Shown piece by piece: positions 21,742 to 29,800 of a stretch of DNA of 30,942 nt; the first letter of the stretch is position 1; every line of letters begins with the position of its first letter. The position numbers were made by a program, and so were the translations under genes. The notes below the pieces were generated by a model. That model was not told the DNA's origin, ran no database searches, and saw only the letters and a list, made by a program, of their open reading frames with translations. Where the stretch lies: assembly GCA_964361645.1 (NCBI GenBank), contig CAYIBK010000010.1:1-30942 (forward strand), written 5' to 3'. The stretch is from 2-01-FULL-39-33 sp964361645 (GTDB lineage: Bacteria; Patescibacteriota; Patescibacteriia; 2-01-FULL-39-33).

Positions 21742-23030
21742 ATAAACTTTTTATTTAACACCAAACTAATTATAAAAATAAAAAATAAATCCATATAAAA
21801 CTCTGCTCTCATTAGATAATCGGTGTAAATACTCATTATCACCACAAAACTCAAATAAGACATCAGCATAACAGATAAATAAGTCGGTTTTTTTAATGCA
21901 TATTGGTAAGCTAAAGATAATACTACCCCCCAAAAAACAGCTATAAAAATTATACCCACATAACCAAAATCAGCCCAAGCGGAAAACAAGAAAGTAGCGG
22001 TGATCCACCAAGATAAAAACATAGGTTCCCATGGGATAACAACATTGGATAATGGCAGATGAAATATTTTTAAGAACGGATTAAAGACAGATAAATAATA
22101 ACCGCCATAATAATAATTATTAACTGTAGAATTATAATAAGTAGTTGCTTGCAACATGGCCTGCAAATTAAAACTGGGGATAATATAAAGCGGTATCGCC
22201 CAACTTAAATTAGACGGCATATTTATTTTTGATAGATTAATTAAATAAGTAAAGGGTGTGTAATCAGAATCACTAGAATAATAATCGCGATAAGTGATGT
22301 AATTTCTAAAAGCTGGGATAGAAACAGAGACAGTAGCCACCACTAGTAAAACAATTATGGAAGAAATTATTATTTTTTTAAAATTTATTTTTTCTCTTTG
22401 CTGATAGAGATAAACAAAATAACTTAAAAGAATCGGTAAAACTATCACTAGTCTTGAGGCATATAAAAATAACAATAAAAATCCTAAAATAATATTAAAC
22501 CACAGAAAAAACTTGTATTTAATAGAGATGTTCTTAGCTGATAATAAATAAAAAAATAACAGAGGAATATAAAGACGCGGTAATAAAGCCAGATATTCCC
22601 ATAAGCCAAAAATGTTTTTATTGATGATAAATCTCATTTTATCCGGCACGCTGGAAAAGATAGGCATAGTTTGAAAATGCAGGTAGATATATAAATTGGT
22701 TAAAATACTGGCTAGAGTTAAAAAAATAGCCATGATAAAAAATACTTTGCTATTGACCACACTATTTTTATTATCAGCTAATATTTTATGATCTGTTTTT
22801 CTATAAACTATCTTATAGGAAAGATAAAATATAACCAAAAACAAAAACAAAACCAGCCAAAAATTAGCCGTCCAGGGCAATTCATATTTACTTAGGTGCA
22901 ATTGGGCCACGCCAATGGAAATAAACCAAACCACCATCATTAAATTAGCGGGAGAAAATTTTTCCTTATCAAAAACATAAAGACAAGAAAAAACTAATCC
23001 TAAGAGTAAAAAAAGAAAAAATAAAATCAT
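21717..23030 (-). CDS. Wzy-like oligosaccharide repeat-unit polymerase
   Basis: The 437-residue protein has at least ten membrane helices spread over the whole length and a large loop in the middle (FRNYITYRDYYSSDSDYTPF ... PSFNLQAMLQATTYYNSTVN). This is the plan of O-antigen/oligosaccharide repeat-unit polymerases, which join lipid-linked repeat units outside the membrane. Sequence in this family is poorly conserved, so the call rests on topology and on context: three glycosyltransferases lie upstream on the same strand and a GT26 enzyme is elsewhere in the window. It starts MILFFLFLLLGLVFSCLYVF with no SD. A ligase (WaaL-type) role is an alternative. Confidence 0.72.
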   Translation of the reverse strand: MILFFLFLLLGLVFSCLYVFDKEKFSPANLMMVVWFISIGVAQLHLSKYELPWTANFWLVLFLFLVIFYLSYKIVYRKTDHKILADNKNSVVNSKVFFIMAIFLTLASILTNLYIYLHFQTMPIFSSVPDKMRFIINKNIFGLWEYLALLPRLYIPLLFFYLLSAKNISIKYKFFLWFNIILGFLLLFLYASRLVIVLPILLSYFVYLYQQREKINFKKIIISSIIVLLVVATVSVSIPAFRNYITYRDYYSSDSDYTPFTYLINLSKINMPSNLSWAIPLYIIPSFNLQAMLQATTYYNSTVNNYYYGGYYLSVFNPFLKIFHLPLSNVVIPWEPMFLSWWITATFLFSAWADFGYVGIIFIAVFWGVVLSLAYQYALKKPTYLSVMLMSYLSFVVIMSIYTDYLMRAEFYMDLFFIFIISLVLNKKFIKKPLNII

Positions 23031-23064
23031 AGTTATAATTATATATTTTTAGCTGTTTTTAGTC

Positions 23065-23099
23065 AAAAAAAATCCACTAAAACGCAAGGCTTAGTGGAT
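23065..23099 (-). terminator. Rho-independent terminator for the 23135 gene
   Basis: On the minus strand ATCCACTAA pairs with TTAGTGGAT around a 10-base loop and is followed by a run of 7-8 T. Confidence 0.85.
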
Positions 23100-23134
23100 G
23101 TCTTCAATTAAAAAGCGAGGGGTGTTAGTGTATC

Positions 23135-23437
23135 CTATTTTACTGGGGTGAGAAAGGGCATAACATTTACCACGCCATCACTGTGAATGCTAACCTTCAC
23201 CGAGAAAAAATGGTCATCTGCCTGTTCGTCCAATGCCGGCACATGAACATCAGCAAAGACATAATTTTGTCCTGGCCCAGGATTAATATCAATATTATAG
23301 ACGACACCATCATATAGCCTGTCGTCAACTATAACCTTCACCACAATACCTTTGCAGAGTATGCCGATTATAAATTGGAAAATATTCTCAGAAGGACTTA
23401 ATTTTGCACTAGCAACCACCGAACTCATTTCACTCAT
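23135..23437 (-). CDS. Small soluble protein of unknown function
   Basis: The 100-residue protein is mostly beta-strand in character: FQFIIGILCKGIVVKVIVDD, DGVVYNIDINPGPG, YVFADVHVPALDE and FSVKVSIHSDGVV. It could be a small barrel (SH3/OB-like), but no family is recognised. GAGGAG lies before the ATG, a promoter with a perfect TTGACA lies at 23482-23510, and a strong terminator follows, so it is a complete single-gene unit within the glycan region. A second in-frame ATG three codons in is possible but further from the SD. Confidence 0.65.
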   Translation of the reverse strand: MSEMSSVVASAKLSPSENIFQFIIGILCKGIVVKVIVDDRLYDGVVYNIDINPGPGQNYVFADVHVPALDEQADDHFFSVKVSIHSDGVVNVMPFLTPVK

Positions 23438-23481
23438 TTCTTAGCACTCCTCTTTTATTTACCGCACAATTGCGATAATTC

Positions 23482-23510
23482 TTTTTATCATAATAACATA
23501 ATATTGTCAA
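23482..23510 (-). promoter_or_regulatory. Sigma70-type promoter for the 23135 gene
   Basis: On the minus strand TTGACA (23510-23505), 17 bases, TAAAAA (23487-23482), with a TG one base before the -10. Confidence 0.65.
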
Positions 23511-23530
23511 ATAATAATTAGCTAATAAAA

Positions 23531-24322
23531 TTAGCGATTAAAAAATCCATTTTTTAAAAAATACCTCATCGCACTCTTAAAAAATAAAGATTGTTTTTTT
23601 ATTATTTTTTCTTGGGCAAAACTCTGTCCGCCATAATGGATTATCTCCACCTCTGGATTATATAATACTTTAAATCCCGCGTTTTGGATGCGCCGGCATA
23701 AATCCACCTCCTCAAACCAGATAAAAAATACCTCGTCTAACAAACCCACTTTATCAAAAACTTTTTTAGGTATCAACATAAAGGCACCCATAATCTGATC
23801 CACTGCTTGCCTTTTATTATAATCAAAATCAAAACACAAATATCTTTCAATTGATTTAATTTTTTTAAATAATTTAGGAGCCTTGATTAACATTAAAAAT
23901 ATCGGCCAAGGTGTGGGAAACCGCCTAATAGACGGTTGAACTGATTTGTCTGGATTAAGCAGCTTAGCTCCCATCGCTCCACAATTAGAATTATCAGACA
24001 TAAATTTAACCGCTTTTTGTAAACTATTAGATAATATTTCAGTATCCGGGTTTAAGAGTAAAATATATTTTCCTATTGCCAATTTAAGAGCCTGGTTATT
24101 GGCATAAGCAAAACCCTGATTTTTATTGTTGGCAATTAATTCAACATCCCTAAACTCTGTCCTAATCATTTCCACTGTTTTATCGGATGAATTATTATCA
24201 ATCACATATATTTCTAAACTTAAACCAGCCCCATTTTGATAAATAGAATTAAGGCATTTTTTTAATAATTCGCGAGTATTCCAAGAAACGATAATAATTG
24301 ATAAATCCATATATTTAGACAT
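23531..24322 (-). CDS. Family 2 glycosyltransferase
   Basis: The GT-A fold is clear: LSIIIVSWNTRELLKKCLNS at the N-terminus, IDNNSSDKT, NQGFAYANNQAL and the metal-binding-type LLNPDTEI. Acceptor-side motifs DQIMGAFMLIPKKVFDKVG and FFIWFEEVDLCRRIQNAG follow. The layout matches rhamnosyltransferase-like GT2 enzymes, which act on lipid-linked sugars in the cytoplasm. I chose the ATG at 24322, which overlaps the stop of the upstream gene by 8 bases. An ATG at 24310 (MDLSIII) is equally plausible, and a GTG at 24352 would add residues that do not belong to the domain. It is part of the operon 26786-23531. Confidence 0.88.
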   Translation of the reverse strand: MSKYMDLSIIIVSWNTRELLKKCLNSIYQNGAGLSLEIYVIDNNSSDKTVEMIRTEFRDVELIANNKNQGFAYANNQALKLAIGKYILLLNPDTEILSNSLQKAVKFMSDNSNCGAMGAKLLNPDKSVQPSIRRFPTPWPIFLMLIKAPKLFKKIKSIERYLCFDFDYNKRQAVDQIMGAFMLIPKKVFDKVGLLDEVFFIWFEEVDLCRRIQNAGFKVLYNPEVEIIHYGGQSFAQEKIIKKQSLFFKSAMRYFLKNGFFNR

Positions 24323-24989
24323 CTTGACAATTAATATTTTTCCACTGTCCACTTTTAAGATTAGCCAATTTAAACTTGCCTATTCGAATCCTTTTTAAAT
24401 CAATAACATCATAACCGCACTTACCCATCATCTTTCTGATTTGGCGATTAATCCCCTCTTTTAAAATAAGCCTAACGATATTGTCTTTTACTAAAGTCAC
24501 CTTGACCGGTTGTAGTTGATGGCCGGCTAATTTCAGGCCACTCTCAAAAGATTTTTTATCAATATCTAAAAACGGCTTGTCTAATAGAACTTCGTATTCC
24601 TTCTCACAGCCATATCGGGCATGGGTAATTTTATTGGTAAATTCACCATTATTAGTTAAGAGAATCAAACCGCTGGAATCCTTATCTAATCGCCCCACCG
24701 GATAGATCCTTTCTTTAATTTTTACCAAATCCAAAACCGATTCGCCCTGACTGCTGGTGGCGCTGGAAATATAGCCCACGGGCTTGTTTAGAGCGATGTA
24801 AATTTTATTTGTTTCTGGTTTTAATAATTTACCGTCGTATTCAACCTGATCGTCTTCACTAACTTTAGTGCCAAGCTCTGTAACCACCTGGCCATTCACC
24901 TTAACTTTGCCAGCCACAATAAATTCCTCCGCCTTACGACGAGAAGACACACCAGCTGAAGCTAAGAATTTTTGCAATCTGATCATCAT
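24315..24989 (-). CDS. rRNA pseudouridine synthase, RsuA/RluB family
   Basis: The 224-residue protein begins with an S4 RNA-binding domain (RLQKFLASAGVSSRRKAEEF). The catalytic domain follows: VGRLDKDSSGLILLTNNGE holds the conserved catalytic Asp of G-R-L-D, and KEGINRQIRKMM is the family's later motif. It converts uridine to pseudouridine in 16S or 23S rRNA; which site is modified cannot be read here. Its start overlaps the upstream GT2 gene (ATGA) and its end overlaps the downstream GT2 gene, so a ribosome-maturation enzyme is locked inside a glycosyltransferase operon. Confidence 0.92.
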   Translation of the reverse strand: MMIRLQKFLASAGVSSRRKAEEFIVAGKVKVNGQVVTELGTKVSEDDQVEYDGKLLKPETNKIYIALNKPVGYISSATSSQGESVLDLVKIKERIYPVGRLDKDSSGLILLTNNGEFTNKITHARYGCEKEYEVLLDKPFLDIDKKSFESGLKLAGHQLQPVKVTLVKDNIVRLILKEGINRQIRKMMGKCGYDVIDLKRIRIGKFKLANLKSGQWKNINCQDV

Positions 24990-25669
24990 ACTGATAAATT
25001 ATGCTTTTTCTGAATTATGGCTTTGGCTTGATTATATTTTTTGACAAATTTCAACCAAGATAATTTATAAAAAAACTTTGGTAGCCAACGGCTCATAGTT
25101 CCACCGGTTTTAGCATAAAATAAAACCTCATTTAGCCATATACCCTTTCCCCCTCTTTCACTTATAGTCAGCCATAAATCCCAATCCTGAAATTTTTTAA
25201 GCGACTCATCAAACCTGGGGAAATAACTGCGGCGAATTAAAGAAGTAGTGGGAATATAGGGACCAAGTTTTAATTTATTTAAATCATAGGGCCAGATTTT
25301 AAATGTCTTCCAGCCAAATTTAAAAGAAGAATAGACATAAGCCGTGTCTTTATTTCTTTCTAGCACCTCAAGCATCTTCTTTAGCATATCAGATCTCATC
25401 ACCACATCAGCATCACAAAAGATGACATATTCCCCTTGGCTTTTTCCAAAGCCCAAATTCCTGGCGGCCGGAGCGCCACTATTAGCTTGCTTAAATATTT
25501 TAACCTTATCTTGCCATTTTTCTAAAATAGACCAAGACGAATCAGTTGAGCCGTCATTAATAGCAATCACTTCCAAATCTTTGAAAGTTTGATTAAAAAT
25601 ACTGTTTAAGCATTCATTAATGGTATTTTGGGCATTATAAACTGGTATGATAACGCTAATTTTTGGCAT
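24986..25669 (-). CDS. Family 2 glycosyltransferase
   Basis: The 227-residue protein shows a GT-A fold: KISVIIPVYNAQNTINECLN, VIAINDGSTDSSW, NSGAPAARNLG and IFCDADVVM (DxD-like). A C-terminal segment DWDLWLTISERGGKGIWL matches the acceptor or base region of many GT2 enzymes. It is shorter than the GT2 at 23531. It follows the GT4 gene by 7 bases and overlaps the pseudouridine synthase gene by 4. It probably adds a sugar to the same envelope polymer. Donor and linkage are unknown. Confidence 0.9.
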   Translation of the reverse strand: MPKISVIIPVYNAQNTINECLNSIFNQTFKDLEVIAINDGSTDSSWSILEKWQDKVKIFKQANSGAPAARNLGFGKSQGEYVIFCDADVVMRSDMLKKMLEVLERNKDTAYVYSSFKFGWKTFKIWPYDLNKLKLGPYIPTTSLIRRSYFPRFDESLKKFQDWDLWLTISERGGKGIWLNEVLFYAKTGGTMSRWLPKFFYKLSWLKFVKKYNQAKAIIQKKHNLSV

Positions 25670-25676
25670 AATTATT

Positions 25677-26786
25677 TTACAAAATTTCTTTTATCTTATT
25701 TATTTGTTTAGACCAATCAAATTTTTCTTGCAGTCTTGTTTTGCCAGCTTGGCCGTAATTGTTTCTTTTAATCTTATCGCTTAGTAATTCCAAAATAGCT
25801 TCTTTTATCTGCCCCAAATCATGGGGATCAACCAAAAGACCGGTTTGGTGATCAACTATCGCTTCAGCACTACCGCCCATTTTAGAAGCTACCACCGGCA
25901 AACCGCTGGCTTGAGCCTCCAAATAACTAATACCAAAACCCTCTGGCGCGCTAGAGATAGAAACAAATAAATCAGCTAACTGATAATAAACTTTTTTACT
26001 ATTATCGTTATTATCAATTCTGCCAGCAAATTTAACGCTTTTTTTAAGTCCTAAATCATCAACTAATTTAATCAGATTTTCCTGTTCTTTACCAGTTCCA
26101 ACAATTACATATTTCAAATTAGGGAAGTCCATTAGCCAAGCTGGCAATAATTCTATAATGGTGGCAAAATTCTTCTGTTTGATTAATCGCCCCAGGCTTA
26201 GCATGACTAAATCGTCTTTTTCCAAACCTAATTCTCTCTTCTTATCTTCTAAATCATCGGCTGGCTTATCAAAAACGGAATAATTTATGCCCGGATAAAT
26301 AACTGATATCTTTTCATCACTGCCAGTTATCTTTTGGACTTCTTTAGCTATATAATCGCTATTAGCAATTATTTTTAGGCAATTCTTATAAACTTTCTTA
26401 AAAATAATTTTCTGCCAGAAATTATTTTTTACTTGTCTGACATCAGTGCCATGAACAAAAATAAAATAAGGTAGGCCGAAATAATTGCCTAAAATATTTA
26501 AAGGATGGAAATGCCCAAAAATAATCTGCTCGATCACCTCTTCTTTTTTAATCCTGTTAATCTTACCTTTTAACTGCCACCAATGGGGAGAAATTAAACC
26601 GCCAAAAAAGTCAGTGCGATAAATTTTGTATTTTTGATTTTGGTCAAACTGATTGGCATTACTGTTTTTTTGAGTTAAAACCACAATTTTATCTGCTGGC
26701 AGATTCTGGCACAAATTAAGATAATAATTTTCCATACCGCCGATTTGTGGCGGAAAAAAATAAGTTATTAGTAGCGTCTTTTTCAT
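25677..26786 (-). CDS. Family 4 glycosyltransferase
   Basis: The 369-residue protein shows the GT-B fold. An N-terminal acceptor domain starts LLITYFFPPQIGGMENYYLN and includes the FVHGTDVR segment. The C-terminal nucleotide-sugar domain carries MLSLGRLIKQKNFATIIELL, the EX7E motif in APEGFGISYLEAQASGLPVV, and GGSAEAIVDHQTGLLVDP. Enzymes of this type retain the anomeric configuration and use UDP- or GDP-sugars. It is the first glycosyltransferase of the operon and starts 21 bases after the stop of the large repeat protein. No SD is visible. Confidence 0.92.
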   Translation of the reverse strand: MKKTLLITYFFPPQIGGMENYYLNLCQNLPADKIVVLTQKNSNANQFDQNQKYKIYRTDFFGGLISPHWWQLKGKINRIKKEEVIEQIIFGHFHPLNILGNYFGLPYFIFVHGTDVRQVKNNFWQKIIFKKVYKNCLKIIANSDYIAKEVQKITGSDEKISVIYPGINYSVFDKPADDLEDKKRELGLEKDDLVMLSLGRLIKQKNFATIIELLPAWLMDFPNLKYVIVGTGKEQENLIKLVDDLGLKKSVKFAGRIDNNDNSKKVYYQLADLFVSISSAPEGFGISYLEAQASGLPVVASKMGGSAEAIVDHQTGLLVDPHDLGQIKEAILELLSDKIKRNNYGQAGKTRLQEKFDWSKQINKIKEIL

Positions 26787-26807
26787 TAAAATAGTTAATT
26801 AATTTGA

Positions 26808-29800
26808 TTATTTCTGCTCCCCTAAAATATTCTTGGCTTTTAGATAGGCAATGATGGCGGAGGCGGATTTGTTTTCTACCTCGCTCAAATCATTCTGCAC
26901 CAATTCCATTATTTTTTCCATCAAAATAAAAGCGGAATCATTATCGCCCACCTCTTCATTTTGGCTGAATCTCCTCAAAAAATCCTGCATCACTTGCATC
27001 ATTTTGTTGCCGGCTGGCATTTGATCTTTTTCTGGATGCTCCAACAAACGCAAACGCTGTCTTTCTACCGCTCCGGCTAATTCTAAAATCGCTTCACTGC
27101 GCTGGCGCGGATTATTTAAATCCAATTCATGTATGGGCGTATACCAATAATGATCAAAGAGCCGTTCAATGATGGCCAAATGAGATTCTTTAACTTGGTA
27201 TTTCAAAATGCCATTAATTACCCGCTCTAATTCACCATTAGACATCTTCTTAACTGTGGCTAGATCCAATTTATCCAAACCATCGATTATTTTTTGGATT
27301 TCTTTAACTGCTTCCTGTGATAATTCCCTTTCAGAATTAATGGCCTGATCCTCGCGTTCTACTAAAGAGGGCAAGGAAACGCCCGCCACGCCGTCTGGCG
27401 TGCCATCAATGCTGATAACCCGATTTTTGCCCGTGTCATCCGGCCAGAGGACAAAAGCCGTGGCATGAGCATGCTTGACCGAAATTTTCTTATCCTTACC
27501 GCTAAAACAGCCCAAAACACCGGAGGCAAAGCCGGCCCGACGCAGTAAGGTAGCTGTCAACTGGGCAAAGTCAGTGCAGACTCCGGCAAACTTTTTGTTT
27601 TTTAATTCTTTAGCCAAGCTCGGTTTAGCAGTTTTTAATTCTTCTAAACGCTGTTCCATAATATACTGCTGTTCTTCTAACGACTTGCCGTCTTTGAGCG
27701 AACTCACTTCTTGATTATGGCGATCATAATAACATAAATCACGAACCAAACGCTCAATGGCCATAATTTGTTCTTTGGGATTTTTATCTTTAATGACTGC
27801 CAAAAGCTCCAATTCCAAATCTTCCGGCAAACTAGCCAAAGAAGCGGTCATCTCCTTGCCGGCTACGGCTTCAAATTTCTTTTTATAAGAATTATATTCT
27901 TTCTGGCTTAATTCTGTCATCGGTGTTGGCGCCATAGCCACAGAAAATGAATAAACAATTTTTTCTACCGCCTTGGGCTTTTCTATCACCTTGGCCAAAC
28001 CTAAATTATTAATCTTAATTTTCAAGTCATATTCCTGGCCCTTAGTATCAAAGCCTTTTACCCGCTCGGGAATTATTCTGGCTTCCAGCGGTTTAGGCAG
28101 AGATACCTCTGATAATCCCCTGACACTCGGCAGTACAGCCGTGGTTTCTGTAGCTGGCTCGGCCACCGGCGCGTCCAAGGGAAAATCATTCGTTTCCCAA
28201 CACTTGCTGTGGGAATTATAACGGCCAAAAATATTAATGACAATTATCCTGTTTAACGCCTCACGTGTTTCCATAACTTCCCGATTATCAGCCATATTTT
28301 CTCCCCCACCGCCCAGCATTGATTCTGTGCTATGCGGATTTAAATATTCTTGCGGACCAGCTAAAATATTTTTTCTCTGACTACCTTCTAAACCACTATA
28401 ACCAGAAAATCCCCGCCAAGCTAATTTCTCTCTGGCTTGCCTTATTTCTGGAAAAATGCGTTCTGCCAACTGCTGGGCAAAAACTTCCGGCAAGCGATCG
28501 CGCTTGGCCGGCATAGTCTCTAAAAACGGCTTAGGATTCTGGCCAATGAGAGTAGTTAAAAAATTAGTCAAGACAGAGGAACTACCAAGCGATTTTCTTT
28601 TCTCCTGCTTATTTCTTTTTTTAACTTCACTTGGATTATTATCCAGATGAAAATGCCGGGCAATGCCCTCCATATCCGGGTGGTGCAAGAGATTAATCAG
28701 ATCAAGCTGTTTTTGCTCTTCTTTAGTTAATTCATGTCGGCCGATTTCCTTATTTTTTAATTTTAATTGCCAGACAAAAGACATAAAATTACCAGCTAAA
28801 CTCCAGGCTGTGCCACCTTTATCTACTCCTTGTGATTTTAATCTCTCGCGTATTTTCCAGGCCCTTTCCGAATCTAAACCGGCTAAGCTGTAAGTTAATA
28901 GACTATTATATTCGATAATCAACCCATCTCGCATTTTCCAGGCTCGCTCAGAATCAAGACCAACTATACTGTGTAATAATGCACTGACATCAGTAATCGT
29001 CGCAGTAGCAGCAAAATCATCTCGCATTTGCCAAGCCCGTTCACTGTCTAAACCAGCTAAACTATTAACAACATCGCCTTTATAAGCGCCATCTTTAATC
29101 AATTGCTCACGCATTTGCCAAGCCCGCTCACTGTCTAATCCGCCTAAACCCATAGCCACAGAGCTTTTACTGGCGCCATCTTTGATCAACTGCTCGCGCA
29201 TTTGCCANNNNNNNNNNNNNNNNNNNNNNNNNNNNNNNNNNNNNNNNNNNNNNNNNNNNNNNNNNNNNNNNNNNNNNNNNNNNNNNNNNNNNNNNNNNNN
29301 NNNNNNNATCAAAACCACAGAGACCTTCGGCAACGGCGTTATAGACAATATCGTCTTTGATCAACCCAGCCATAAAATCCAAGGACTTGGCCTCAAACTT
29401 GGCAAAATCAAATTCTTTTTGCTCTATTTTTTCCTCTTCCCTGCCTTCGATTTTTTTTATGGCATCAGCCTTCAAAATTGTTCTGGAAAAATGGGATTGA
29501 CTACCCACTACCCAAATATTAGCATCTTCATAATAAATACTTTCAATCCTAACTGGAGAGAGAAAGCCGGCAGCTAGTGAATTTAGTGAATGATCGTCGC
29601 TATCTACATCATAAAACCACTTCGCTCCATCACCCATATGAAGACCTAATTTTAAACCGCCCAATTGATAAATAGAATCACCAGACTCATCTTCATATAA
29701 AAATTGAACTTCAATTCTTTTAGATTGTTTTTCTGGTTTTTCTTTAGCTTCTTGCTTTTTTTTGTATGCATCTATTTTATCAGTATAAATTTCAATTTCT

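Noticed and set aside
24323..24352. GTG at 24352 as the start of the GT2 gene
   Set aside because: It would overlap the pseudouridine synthase gene by 38 bases and add residues before the standard GT2 start; the ATGs at 24322 and 24310 fit better.
27475..28893. Several plus-strand open frames opposite the transglutaminase-like protein
   Set aside because: They are shadows of the long minus-strand gene and mirror its repeated codons; none shows a start signal or domain.
28788..29406. CRISPR-like array
   Set aside because: The regular spacing of 81-93 bases comes from in-frame protein repeats, with conserved codons and no spacer/repeat alternation.
29182..29577. Plus-strand open frame across the second N gap
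   Set aside because: It exists only because the Ns are read through; it is antisense to the repeat protein.
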